Assembly: GCA_941918925.1 (NCBI GenBank)
Contig: OW799233.1
Location: 71,327,578-71,391,577 of the forward strand
Length of the DNA stretch: 64,000 bases
Source: Phyto melanocephala
Lineage: Eukaryota > Arthropoda > Insecta > Diptera > Rhinophoridae
Reading direction: 5' to 3'
Positions 11,654 to 21,280 of this stretch are shown piece after piece. Positions within the stretch are counted from its first letter, which is position 1, and each line of letters begins with the position of its first letter. The translations under genes were made by a program, and so were the position numbers. The notes under the pieces are model-generated. The model did no database searches. It was not told where the DNA came from and saw only the letters and a program-made list of their open reading frames with translations.

Positions 11654-13426
11654 TTAAGTGGCTGGAAAAACTTCAGCGGGGAGTCTGTTCCACATACGGA
11701 CAGTACGACTAAAGAACGAATTTTCCCTGTAGTGTGTAGTTCGATCCACTGGCCAATCGACCACATATGGGTGTGCTCTTCTGGAAAAACGAGTATTACG
11801 TGCAAAATTGCGGTTTTTAGGAACAAGTTCCCTTATCTCATCGGAGCATATCCCATTGTAATATCGATAGAACAGTGAAACACAACCCACATTGCGACGG
11901 TGTTCGAGAGAGTCAATAGAGTTGGTTACCCTACTGTCGTTAATAAGCACCTTCGCCCTCTCCTGTACGCGGTCGACTAACTCCAAAATAGACTCTGAAG
12001 CACCGGCCCATACGTGAGAGTTGTATTCCATTTTCGGTCGGATGTAGGTGGTATAAATAACAAGAAGATCGGATGGGGTGAAGTATTTTCTGCATCGTCT
12101 TAAAAAACCGAGACACTTGAATGCTTCCTTAGACACGAGAAAAATATGTTCAGTCCAGCGGACGTCGCACTTAATTTTCATGCCCAGAACATCAAGAGCT
12201 TCCGATCCCTTGATACTTATACCATCTAATAGAACAGATGAGGCAACAATATCCGGCGTGCGTTTATGTGTTAGTAGACAACACTGACTTTTCCGAGGAT
12301 TAAAATCCACTCTATTCGCACGAGCCCATTCGTAAATGTTCATCAGATCTTGATTCAGCGTCCTATTCATGTTCCGCCCCATAGCATGGATCTCAGAAAG
12401 GCTCGGTCTATGGCTGAATGAATACGAATGGCACAAGTTGCTGTCATCTGCAAAAGAATATATAGGGTTCGAAGTTTGACGTAGAAGGTCATTGAGAAAT
12501 ATAAGAAATAGAGTCGGAGATAAAACGGAGCCTTGCGGTACCCCTGAATTGATTTGGAACTCGTTGGATGTGATTCCATCTATAACAACTCGTATAGAGC
12601 GATCACTAAGAAACTTCGATATAAATCGAGAAAATTTATCACCGACACTAAAAGCAACAAGTTTCGATAGTAGTGCACCATGCCAGACTCTATCAAACAC
12701 CTTGGAAATATCCAGAGCCACCACCATACTTTCGCCGAAGTGGTGGATAGAATCGCACCACTTCTCTGTTAAAAAGGCCAGTAGGTCTCCCGTAGAACGT
12801 GCTCTACGAAAGCCATACTGGCGGTCGCATAGCAGGTGGTTAGACTCCAAATATTTGACAAGATGGTAATTTACCATACTCTCCATGACCTTGGAGAGCG
12901 CCGAACAAATTGCTATTGGGCGGTAATTTTCAGGGTTGTTAGCCTCACTCTTTTTGGGGATCGGCGTTACATTAGCAACCTTCCAAGACATAGGAAATTC
13001 ACCTGTATGGTAAACGGCGTTGAAAAGGTTGGCTAATGGACGTGCAAGCGTCGAAGAGCACTGCTTCAGTACCAGTGCTGGTATTCCAACCGTCCTAGGA
13101 GACTTGTTTACATTGAGGTCCGCTAAGACCCGTTTGACTGCACGGGCCCGAAAAAATATCCCTGGCATAGTCACAGATACTCTCCCGAGATCGGGCAGTG
13201 GTTGATTGCTATCCGGAAAGTAAGAATTACTTGCAAATAATTCAGCCAAAAGGTTAGCCTTATCAACAGGGTCAGTGAATATTTGGTCATCTTTTAAAAG
13301 AGAGGGAATTGACGAAATAGTATTGTTCCTCACTCTTTTAACAAATGACCAAAAGCTCTTACTACCTCTAGGGGCAGCAGAATTTGATTTAGTCGAAATT
13401 ATTTTCTTGGGAATAAAAGTTTTCAT
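11654..13426 (-). CDS. Non-LTR reverse transcriptase (590 codons, C-terminus cut by a stop)
   Basis: The reverse transcriptase of the element is largely intact. Motifs in order include NYRPIAICSALSKVME (fingers), DISKVFDRVWH, SGVPQGSVLSPTLFL and the catalytic FADDSN box. The thumb/tail region has FLRRCRKYF, LVIYTTYIRPKMEYNSHVW and FSRTVRMWNRLP. The frame ends PAT-stop, but translation beyond the TAA continues in frame with a tail (NLEKFKSNV) typical of these proteins, so the stop is probably a point mutation. The endonuclease part lies upstream in other frames. Confidence 0.8.
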   Translation of the reverse strand: MKTFIPKKIISTKSNSAAPRGSKSFWSFVKRVRNNTISSIPSLLKDDQIFTDPVDKANLLAELFASNSYFPDSNQPLPDLGRVSVTMPGIFFRARAVKRVLADLNVNKSPRTVGIPALVLKQCSSTLARPLANLFNAVYHTGEFPMSWKVANVTPIPKKSEANNPENYRPIAICSALSKVMESMVNYHLVKYLESNHLLCDRQYGFRRARSTGDLLAFLTEKWCDSIHHFGESMVVALDISKVFDRVWHGALLSKLVAFSVGDKFSRFISKFLSDRSIRVVIDGITSNEFQINSGVPQGSVLSPTLFLIFLNDLLRQTSNPIYSFADDSNLCHSYSFSHRPSLSEIHAMGRNMNRTLNQDLMNIYEWARANRVDFNPRKSQCCLLTHKRTPDIVASSVLLDGISIKGSEALDVLGMKIKCDVRWTEHIFLVSKEAFKCLGFLRRCRKYFTPSDLLVIYTTYIRPKMEYNSHVWAGASESILELVDRVQERAKVLINDSRVTNSIDSLEHRRNVGCVSLFYRYYNGICSDEIRELVPKNRNFARNTRFSRRAHPYVVDWPVDRTTHYRENSFFSRTVRMWNRLPAEVFPAT

Positions 13427-13469
13427 TCCTAGTAAAATAATATTTTAGCCAAGGCATTGACATTACTGT

Positions 13470-14357
13470 CTAAGAAACACAGTTTCCAATTAAATTGCCG
13501 CAAAAAGTTGTTGAGCTCAGCACAACGAGCCTTTTAGTAGATAAAAATTGAACACTTCGTAGCTGCCCGTGAAACGTTGCGAAGTTTGGTGAACGAAAAG
13601 GAGGCGGGAATGGTGCAATGATCCGAATTACCGAAAGGTGCAAGAACTTTAACTTCGTACTTATCAGAGTGCGAAGTAAGAAAAAGATCGAGTGTATTAT
13701 CCTGGTGCCCTTCAACACACGAAATGTGTGTTGATTGATTCACTAATTGCACTAGATGATTGTGTGCGGCGAATAACTCGACATAACGGCCTTCTGGAGT
13801 TGTATTACACGAATGGCGAGAAGCCAAGTAGAATTGTGAACATTAAAATCACCAGCAACAACGATTTCACTGTTCGGAAAATTTTCAAGAATTCGTGATA
13901 TAGAATCGGAAAGAGTGTCAAAGCCAGATATTGTTTTATCTCTTCCCGCGTTTGGGCTTCTATAGAGAAACCCGAAGTGCAAACAGTGCAACCTGATTTT
14001 GAACTTAACCCAAAGACAGTTAAATTCTGCATCATGCATGTCAAAAGGTTGCTGACACTGGTACACAACTTCATTGCGAATGTACATTGCAATGCCCCGA
14101 TGCAAAGAAAAAAGCGATAGAAGGTGATACCCAGGGATATGAAAATCCTGTGGGTCAGTGTCCTTAGAAACCTGAGTTTCACATAAGGCGAAAATATCCG
14201 GCCGATGGAGAAAAATATGAGCATAAGCAGAAAAAAAGTTCGCTCTTAGTCCACGTATGTTCGAAAAATGAATCTTAAAAAGTCCTGCCATTATACAAAA
14301 GAAGAAAGCCCAAATCAAACGTATATTGTCGAATAACTCGAAACAGTAATTAATCAC
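13470..14357 (-). pseudogene. AP-endonuclease domain of the non-LTR element (frameshifted)
   Basis: The frame 14357-13752 carries FSNIRGLRANF, the ALCET box, FLYRSPN and VAGDFNVH. The frame 13827-13534 carries NTLDLFLTS and PFGNSDH, with catalytic Asp and His. Together they cover the AP-like endonuclease that nicks target DNA. At least two frameshifts separate the pieces: one near 13800 and one just before the reverse transcriptase frame near 13440. Confidence 0.75.
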
Positions 14358-15045
14358 TGTTTGTATAATTGACCAATGATCAGTGTTATACCTTCATCAT
14401 CAGGCAATCGAACAATAATTAATACTGCGCGATCAATTCAACAATTTAAAAGGATAAATGGGAGTTTAATCGCACTTATCACAAATATTCCAATAATTAA
14501 CTTATTACAAATATCCCACTTATCTCAAATATTTTATTTTATAAATTGTGTGGAGAAACACGTCCACACACATAGAGAGTTGAACACTAACTGCGAACTG
14601 TAGCCGCAAAACTTTCACCATTTTGGTAAAACAATTTCACAATGAGAATGCGTTGTTCATTCGTGTAGCGCTTCATTTTTACTAACCTCGTACTATTTAC
14701 ATGTTTTTGAAGTTGAATGCTAATGATTTTGTTTTTGATCTCATAGCTGAAATATCTGTATTATTGTTTTTGTGTTCATATTTGATCTCGTATCTAGAGA
14801 ATATTTTTTTAAATAAAAAATATTTTTACTCAATTTATATTTTAAATTCAAGTTTCTTTATTAATTTGTATAGTTTTGAAGTGTTTCTTTAACACTATAA
14901 ACTATTTTATGCGTTTTAATAAAAACTTTTTTTATTAATTAAAAACAAAATTACTTCTTATTTGTTTTGCTGAGGGATCCCGGAAAATTAAACAATAAGT
15001 CTCGCATTTCCGGGAAACAAAAAATTGCGGGAAAAAACCATAGCT

Positions 15046-15096
15046 ATAATAGTACGGAAAATTGGTGGTGGGTATAAAGGTGATCTTACTTGTTTA
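15046..15096 (+). mobile_element. DINE-like 3' terminal fragment
   Basis: The sequence GTACGGAAAATTGGTGGTGG followed by gtataaagg and cttacttgttt is the 3' tip of the long DINE-like subfamily, with the hairpin lost. It lies next to the second hAT copy exactly as in the reverse-strand copy at 8943-9015. Confidence 0.6.
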
Positions 15097-15290
15097 TAAT
15101 AATAAATATATAAGTAAATATATTGTTGAAAAATTCGTTTTTTTATATATTTTACCACATTAATCTGAGTTGAAGCAAAGAAAAATTTATTTTTTTAATG
15201 AAACTATGAATTACATATTCAAGAAATAAATTAAATTGGTTTTCAATGTATGTATGTATGAATACGTTGCCTAAAATAAAGTTTAAAATA
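15097..15290. other. No gene seen
   Basis: AT-rich spacer with a short GTATGTATGT run, ending at the TA target site of the following mariner. Confidence 0.4.
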
Positions 15291-16215
15291 AAGGGTGTTT
15301 TTTTAAGCCCGATAGAACTTGAAATTGTAAAAAATAACACAAAAAATTAAATTGTAATCAAAAAATTTTTTTTTTATTCGAAAGATCAATACGTGACATT
15401 AACATTTGAAAATGATTTCGGGCATATGGGCACCGCAGCTGTTCTTGACGAAGCGCATTCTGGACGTCCGTGTTTTTATCGCCAAATTGTGTTCAGCGAT
15501 GAGGCGCATTTTTGGCTTAACGGGTTTGTTAATAAGCAAAATTACCGCATATGGAGCGAGACCAATCCACAAGAGACCCTACAGACTCCATTACATCCAG
15601 AAAAATGCACCGTTTGGTCCGGTTTTCACGCTGGTGGCATCATCGGACCTTATTTCTTCAAAAATGAGGCCGGACCTCGCGTTACGGTCAATGGAGATCG
15701 TTACCGCACCATGATCAATGATTTTTTGTTTGATAATATGGAGGACATAGATCCGGAGGAGATGTGGTTTCAACAGGATGGCGCTACGTGCCATACGGCG
15801 AACGCAACCATCGACTTATTGAAATCAAAAATTTGCGATAAGTTGATTTCGAGAAATGGACCTGTCAATTGGCCTCCAAGGTCGTGCGATTTGACACCTC
15901 TCGATTATTTCCTGTGGGGCTACGTGAAGTCACTGGTTTATGCTGATAAACCAGCAACAATTGACGCCTTGGAGGCCAGCATTGTTCGTGTTATTCGTGA
16001 CATACGGCCAGCAGTGCTCGAAAAAGTGGCCCAAAATTGGACGTCCAGAATGCGCTTCGTCAAGAACAGCCGCGGTGCCCATATGCCCGAAATCATTTTC
16101 AAATGTTAATGTCACGTATTGATCTTTCGAATAAAAAAAAAATTTTGATTACAATTTAATTTTTTGTGTTATTTTTTACAATTTCAAATTCTATCGGGCT
16201 TAAAAAAACACCCTT
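15291..16215 (+). mobile_element. mariner (DD41D) with duplicated inverted ends
   Basis: The element is bounded by TA at 15289-15290 and 16216-16217. The terminal repeat AAGGGTGTTTTTTTAAGCCC is followed by about 180 bases at the left end that are the reverse complement of the right end, including the last codons of the transposase. The true 5' end of the gene has thus been replaced by an inverted copy of its 3' end. A 237-bp derivative with the same ends is at 34743-34979. Confidence 0.85.
15393..16109 (+). pseudogene. mariner transposase catalytic part with antisense-derived start
   Basis: The 238-codon frame contains FSDEAHFWLNG (first catalytic Asp), FQQDGATCHTA (second) and RSCDLTPLDYFLWG (third), with DD41D spacing, and ends EIIFKC. 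The first 26 residues (MTLTFENDF..) are translated from the inverted 3' end and are not part of the normal protein. The N-terminal DNA-binding domain is missing, so the product would have a catalytic fold without its own end-recognition domain. Confidence 0.8.
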
Positions 16216-16306
16216 TATAAACTCATTCACAATAAATCTATTATTTTTTAATGCATACAAATTTTAAAGCAGTTTGTATTTTCCCAATAATGCTAAGTGA
16301 AGGAGT

Positions 16307-16836
16307 TGTAGTGTGTATATGTCGCGGTGTTTATCATAGCGAATATATATGGCACGCGCCATAACAAATAAACACACAAACATGTATCGTGCGCCAAGAA
16401 CTTATGTGCAATAAACAAATAAATATTGTATACAATAAGTTCAAAGCACTTACACTCAAATGAATATTTTGCTGCGCTAAACAAAATATAATATCATATT
16501 ACACACAGCAATTAAACAGTCAGTACTCAATACATGAATCAAAGAACTGATGTCTTCTACATTAGTTAAGTGCAGTTGTTATGTTGATGGTTCCACTGTT
16601 AACGTAATCATACAGGCAATGCTTTGATTACTGAACTGTTTAGTGTTCAATAATAAGTAAAATCTATTAAAACCATGATACACATTCCACTGTAACCAGA
16701 ATAGCAATAGTAAGCAATAATTATGTATAAAAATCGAAGATTTTTAATAAAGAATTCAATTCTTGCTTAACACCAATCGAGAGCGTTTCAGCCGCTCTTT
16801 GCAAGAATAAAATAAATAGTAGTTTTATTATTTACA
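16307..16836 (+). repeat. 5' LTR of the 412-like element
   Basis: 530 bp, beginning TGTAGTGTGTATATGTCGCG and ending GTTTTATTATTTACA. It differs from the 3' LTR by a few substitutions and by an 18-base stretch (near 16462) absent from the 3' copy. A polyadenylation-type AATAAA-rich segment lies near its end. Confidence 0.9.
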
Positions 16837-16854
16837 TGGCGATCCTGCCAGGAG
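16837..16854 (+). promoter_or_regulatory. Primer-binding site of the 412-like element
   Basis: TGGCGATCCTGCCAGGAG follows the LTR directly. Position and TGG start fit a tRNA primer-binding site. The mdg1/412 group is reported to use tRNA-Arg; I did not match it to a tRNA sequence. Confidence 0.6.
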
Positions 16855-17038
16855 TAATAAAATATTATTAAGATCTGCTAGTGCTAGAATAAAAGCACGC
16901 AGAACCCAGTAACGCATTAAAAGAAAAAGCGCACGGGCAATAAAACCAAATAGGAAGTGCTCGAAAATTATTAAAGCACGAGACAAGCCGCAAGTCCGCC
17001 AGCTGCGAAAAGGAAACCGTCCGGCCAAAGGACGAAGA

Positions 17039-17335
17039 ATGGAACAGGGACCAAAACCCCTAACCATTAAAGAATATTTGCAAAGAAATTTAAAGAAGAA
17101 GAAAACAGAGGTAAAAATTCCAAAGACCCCAAAAACTAAGAGAAGAGGAGGATACACCCAAAAATTAAAAAGAAGCAGAGCCATACTGTTGAGGGAAATC
17201 AACAGTGACCCTCCACCAAGATGGGAACAATCAACAAAACTTTGGCAGCAAATGGACAAAATCGAGGAGTTGCTGAAGACGTACTTGGCCAACCGGCAAA
17301 GTAACCACAGACAGGGACAAACAACACTAACATAA
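17039..17335 (+). CDS. Leader ORF 1 of the 412-like element (basic 98-residue protein)
   Basis: The product is strongly basic and proline/lysine-rich (KKKKTEVKIPKTPKTKRRGG), with a Trp-containing C-terminal half (WEQSTKLWQQ). Short ORFs between the LTR and gag are known in 412 and mdg1, but I know of no established function. It is uninterrupted although gag and pol are broken. It could bind nucleic acid; that is inference. Confidence 0.5.
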   Translation: MEQGPKPLTIKEYLQRNLKKKKTEVKIPKTPKTKRRGGYTQKLKRSRAILLREINSDPPPRWEQSTKLWQQMDKIEELLKTYLANRQSNHRQGQTTLT

Positions 17336-17569
17336 GTATATATATATAAGATTATAAATATTTGCATAAAAAGAGTGCACCAATATTCACCTTTAGGGCC
17401 TGTAAGCGAGTTTCGCTCGAGGCAAATTAATTATATTTAAGGATTTTTATTTTCTTTTCCTGCTAATAATATAATATGTTTTATAAATATTGTTAGTTAA
17501 TAATTATTCAATAAAATATATTAAACAAAATATCTTGTAAACTTATATGGTCCTTCCTTCTATATAGAA

Positions 17570-17791
17570 ATGAATAGACAACAATTTAGGAGAAAGCCCA
17601 AAAATCCTATAAACTGGAATCAAGTAGAATATAAACCAACATTAGAGCAGGAAATCAAACATTTAGAAAACCTTTGGAAATTTTTAGGCATAGACAGAAA
17701 ACCAACGATAGAAGATTTAAATAACCCCGCTTGTATAGAACTAGAAATAATATTACCAATGAGGAAATCAGAGGTACTAGATAGACAATAG
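17570..17791 (+). CDS. Leader ORF 2 of the 412-like element
   Basis: A 73-codon frame starting MNRQQFRRKPKNPINW, with a basic N-terminus and acidic C-terminus. It ends shortly before leader ORF 3. No recognised domain. It is called because the order of small ORFs is kept; it may be a relic. Confidence 0.4.
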   Translation: MNRQQFRRKPKNPINWNQVEYKPTLEQEIKHLENLWKFLGIDRKPTIEDLNNPACIELEIILPMRKSEVLDRQ

Positions 17792-17820
17792 ACAAAAGAG
17801 AAAGAAAAGGGAAAATCATA

Positions 17821-18039
17821 ATGTGTAGGTCAGAGACAAACATAGACCACCCAAACGCCAACGTCATAAATGAAATAGAGATAGGAAAAAAGGCGATCAG
17901 CCTTCAAACCGTAGAAATTTGTTTAATCGTGATAACAATAATAATAGGAATAAGCTTTTTGTATCACATATATTCGAAACACAACAAAAATTTTAAAAGG
18001 AAATATCTCAGTAAAGCAAATGACATAGATAAAATATAG
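17821..18039 (+). CDS. Leader ORF 3, small predicted membrane protein
   Basis: A 72-codon frame with one hydrophobic segment of about 20 residues (ICLIVITIIIGISFLYHIY) followed by a basic tail (KHNKNFKRKYLSK). The stop TAG directly abuts the ATG of the gag frame at 18040, which suggests coupled translation of a polycistronic leader. A single-pass membrane protein upstream of gag is odd. No function is known to me. Confidence 0.45.
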   Translation: MCRSETNIDHPNANVINEIEIGKKAISLQTVEICLIVITIIIGISFLYHIYSKHNKNFKRKYLSKANDIDKI

Positions 18040-19229
18040 ATGGAGAAATGGGATTTAATTGAGCACATAATCTCATTAGAAAGGGAAAAATTTAGGAAAT
18101 CAGACAAATGCATAAACAAGAATACTTACATAAGAGAGGAAACTGTTAGGAAATACTTAAATACAATTATTGACTCTTTGGAAACAATAAGGGCAGTAAT
18201 TAATACAAACAAGGGGAAATTTACGAAAGAACACAGATAACAGACATTAGATATATATTGGTCTTTAAGAGATCATTTAATAAGGATACTTGATAAATAT
18301 AATATAAACCAAACCGTACCACATTCAATAGAGCAAACGATAAGAATCAATACAGACGAAAGCGATACAGACACGGACATGCCTCAGTCAATGACGGAAT
18401 TTTTGAATACAGCCTCACGGCTGATAATTGAATTTGATGGAAAACCTGAAAATCTGACAGCATTCATAGACTCGCTGTAATTAGTCAACTCTATAAAAGA
18501 TACGCACGAAAAAGTTGCAATATCCTTAATAAAAACTAAACTCAAGGGAAGTGCTAGAAACCTCATTAACACTGAATCCACTATAAAAGATATAAAAGAC
18601 AAATTAAAACGGTATGTTAAAGGTGAATCAGTTGCGGTTTTGTCAGAAAAAATAATGAACACCCGACAAAGCAATAAAACGGCGAATAATTATTGCACGG
18701 AAATTGAATCTCTCACAAAAGCTCTAGAAAATGCTTATATTTCGGATGGATTGTCAATCGAACTTTCTAACAAATATTCAACACAGGTAGCTGTAAAAGC
18801 ACTAACGAGAATTGCACAATAGACAAAGTAAAGCTGATAATAGAAGCAGGGCAATTCGATAATATGAACGAAGAAGTTAGTAAATTTATAAGTAGCTGTA
18901 CTGAAGCAACAGGACAACAGAACACAATACTACAATATGGACGAAAACCTAGTTTCAGAAATTATCGTGGAAATAATAAGAGATTTCGTGGAAGGTATAA
19001 TTACCCACGAAACACAAATAATGATAATTACGATAACAGTAATAATAACAATAATAATAGAAACCCACAAAGATATCATAACAACCGTAGAGCTAGAAAC
19101 TACGCTAGAGCAATGACTTCAGGAAGTACGGGTTCGGAAAACTTAAACGACCCCCTAAGATTAGAACAGCAAATAACAAAATTTATAACCTCAATCTCAA
19201 CTTATGTTTCTTTATCAACATATATATAA
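18040..19229 (+). pseudogene. gag of the 412-like element (two stops, one frameshift)
   Basis: The frame runs from 18040 through in-frame TAA codons near 18238 and 18478. A one-base shift near 18820 precedes the last part (18864-19229). Recognisable features are the IEFDGKPENLTAFI motif of 412-type Gag and, in place of a zinc knuckle, an Arg/Asn-rich RNA-binding tail (RGNNKRFRGRYNYPR and NNNNNNRNPQRY). The frame ends at 19229 and pol is in the minus-one frame relative to it, so a minus-one ribosomal frameshift would be the normal route to pol. Confidence 0.7.
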
Positions 19230-20033
19230 ATAACAGGAATACGGAAATAACTCTACTAATAGACACAGGTGCTGATATATCAATAATCAAATCAAAATAT
19301 TTTAAAACACATGAAATAAATACTAACAAAACAACAACATTGAGTGGAATAGGACAGGGTGGAATAAATTCAATAGAAAGCATATTTTTCGACCTAAAGT
19401 TTCAAAATTATTTAATACCTCATGACTTTCAAGTAGTACAAAATGATTTTCCAATACCTTGTGATGGAATCATTGGAATAGATTTCATTAAAAAGTATAA
19501 TTGCATTTTAGATTTTAACGAGGATTATGATTACCTTGTCCTACGCCCTAATAACTTAACACATCAAATAGAAATACCAATTGTGAATACATGCGATAAT
19601 ATTATTTTGCCACCCAGATCGGAAGTCATACGCCAAATTAGATTACACAAATCGACAAAAGAGTTATTGATACCTAATCAAGAACCAGAACCAGTTGTTT
19701 TTATAGCAAATGTAATTGTAAAGGCAAACAAGGCATGTATTCGTATCTTAAACACAAACAACAAAATTACTACATTTAAATATGGACAAATAAAAACCGA
19801 AGACATTAGTGACTATCATGTGGTTAAAAATAATTCAGATAAGAGTGGAAATAGAAAGTCGGATCAGGCATTTCTATACATGGATGATTTGGTTGTGGTG
19901 GGATGCTCAGAGAAACATATGCTTTCAAACTTAATGGATGTTTTTAAATTGTGTCGAAAACACAACCTTAGATTACACCCCGAGAAATGTTCATTCTATA
20001 TGAGAGAGGTGACCTATTTAGGTCATAAATGCA
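19160..20033 (+). pseudogene. 412-like pol, part 1: protease and truncated reverse transcriptase
   Basis: The protease active site LLIDTGADISI is present, then IIGIDF. About 130 codons later, at SGNRKSDQAF, the frame jumps straight to the catalytic box FLYMDDLVVVG, so the N-terminal fingers/palm of the reverse transcriptase are deleted. The gene continues HNLRLHPEKCSFY..YLGHKC and is then cut by the errantivirus, which uses TGCA of the Cys codon region as target. It continues at 26801. Confidence 0.8.
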
Positions 20034-20327
20034 AATTAAATTTTTAAATTAAGATTTCATTAAAAAAAATTTATTTTTGTCAACATTAAGTTGACTTTTC
20101 TCTTTTAATTCTAAACTAGAACTAATTATTCACAAAAAAATATTTTTATTTTTCACTTATGCTTATGATTAAGTTTTAGCAAAAAGTATGATTGTAATAT
20201 GACTATTTTATTTGGTTCACACGTAGAAATATTAAACCGTACAAATTTAGCAGACATAGTGTCAGCATAATTTGTGGGAAAGAATTTTTATGTTTAAATT
20301 AGAAAATGATAAATTCGTTTGTTAACT
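20034..20327 (-). repeat. 3' LTR of the errantivirus
   Basis: Read on the reverse strand it begins AGTTAACAAACGAATTTATC and ends TTTAATT. It is preceded by a purine-rich tract (rc of CCTCCCCCTG, 20328-20337), the expected polypurine primer for plus-strand synthesis. Confidence 0.9.
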
Positions 20328-20358
20328 CCTCCCCCTGTAAAATCAATCGTCCCGATTG

Positions 20359-21280
20359 TTAAAAGGCAGGAAGGTCATTGACGCTTCGAAATTCTCGTCC
20401 TGAGCTGACAGGAAGCGGTTCTTCAAAGTCTGAATCTTTTCGTTCAGTTGTCTCATTAATTATTGCTGTCAGATTGAGATCGGTATTTTGATTTTTGTTT
20501 TTAAAAATGTAAATTATGAAAAAGAGACTGAAAATTAAAATTGCGGACAGGACTAAATTTAATGAAAACATTATGTTCCCTTTTGTTGCTATTAAGTCGA
20601 TTTCATCAACATTGTTGGTTTGTAGTTCCTTTATCATTTCCAGCAAAAGGACCTCTTGGGTAGTGGAATTAATATTGGAAAGCTGTAATACAGCTGGAAG
20701 TGGATTTAATGTTGTTAATTCTCTTGATATAAAGGTTTTATTTTCTACGGTGATTGTGTCATTATGAAAATTTATTATATAAGTTCCAGATAATTGATAA
20801 GATTTGTTTCCTGATATTTCCAAAAATCCTTCGAATTGATTTAAAAATAACATTCCTTTAGAAAGTTCTTGTACTGATGGTACGTGTTGGTTATTTATTA
20901 TTATGCAATCATGCTTTTTGCTATTCAAAAGTGGTGGTATACAATTTGTTTCACTTATATCTAATAAATTATTTTTATTACAAATAGACAAATCATTAAA
21001 TTGATTACAATTGTTTTTAGTTTCATAAAATTTATTATTACATTTAATTATTTCCTCAGAATTGACTTTTACAATAGTTTGGTGTTTTTTTACTGATTTA
21101 ATAAGAATTTTTTCACAAATATCTTTATCTATTGCCGGTAGGCTTATAATGTAAAGTATAGTTGAATCGTCTGTTGCTATTCTAATGGTGGAAAACTCTA
21201 AATTATTGTATGGAAACTTTTCAGTGTCTAAAAATGTCTTTGCTTCAAAAATTTCCTTTTCCGAAAGTATAAATGAGTTT
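20359..21280 (-). pseudogene. env remnant of the errantivirus
   Basis: The reverse-strand frame is open for about 300 codons and ends DLPAF-stop at 20359. It shows the C-terminal half of an insect errantivirus envelope protein (F-like fusion family): a Cys-containing ectodomain, one membrane anchor (MFSLNLVLSAILIFSLFFII, near 20540) and a charged cytoplasmic tail. The N-terminal part with the signal peptide and processing site is absent: the frame begins at the pol stop. A deletion at the pol-env junction is the simplest reading, so the product could not work as an envelope. Confidence 0.7.

Larger units (their letters stand above)
11511..14592 (-). mobile_element. Non-LTR retrotransposon (Jockey/CR1-type)
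   Basis: The element runs on the reverse strand from about 14592 to an A-rich 3' tail at 11511-11527. It encodes an AP-type endonuclease followed by reverse transcriptase, the classical order for Jockey/CR1-type LINEs. It sits inside the mariner transposase gene; removing it reconnects the two mariner parts within a few codons. No clear target duplication is visible. The clade is not resolved by eye. Confidence 0.75.
10903..14676 (-). pseudogene. mariner transposase (interrupted, internally deleted)
   Basis: The start is at 14676 (MKRYTNEQ.., helix-turn-helix region). After about 27 codons the gene is interrupted by the non-LTR element and resumes at 11509 with RKIWGHNNAP and the RHRAQQ region. 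Near 11285 a frame-shifting deletion removes about 100 residues, including the first catalytic Asp. The C-terminal part keeps FQQDGATCHTA and RSCDLTPLDFFLWG. The spacing between the second and third catalytic Asp is 41 residues (DD41D), as in the rosa group. It cannot make active transposase. Confidence 0.8.
10800..14693 (-). mobile_element. mariner (DD41D, rosa-like) split by a non-LTR retrotransposon
   Basis: It is bounded by TA dinucleotides at 10798-10799 and 14694-14695. The low-coordinate end starts TGGGTGTCAAAACTAG. The transposase gene runs on the reverse strand in two pieces, 14676-14593 and 11509-10903. The 5' terminal repeat seems truncated, since only about 17 bases precede the start codon. 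Insertion into the hAT remnant is inferred because the two hAT halves are colinear once the mariner is removed. Confidence 0.7.
10700..15045 (+). mobile_element. Second hAT remnant, inverted and split by nested insertions
   Basis: The right part (14694-15045) is the reverse complement of 9015-9290, including the ATGTTTTTGAAGTTGAATGC stretch and the cggaaaatt..ttgcgggaaaaaacc end. The left part (about 10712-10799) matches the 9290-9350 segment of the first copy (acgtttta..ccaaatcgtt on this strand). Between them sits a mariner with a non-LTR element inside. Its DINE flank at 15046 is at the same position as in the first copy. Confidence 0.6.

Noticed and set aside
12078..13205. Plus-strand ORFs opposite the non-LTR reverse transcriptase
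   Set aside because: Antisense shadows of a clearly coding reverse-strand frame.
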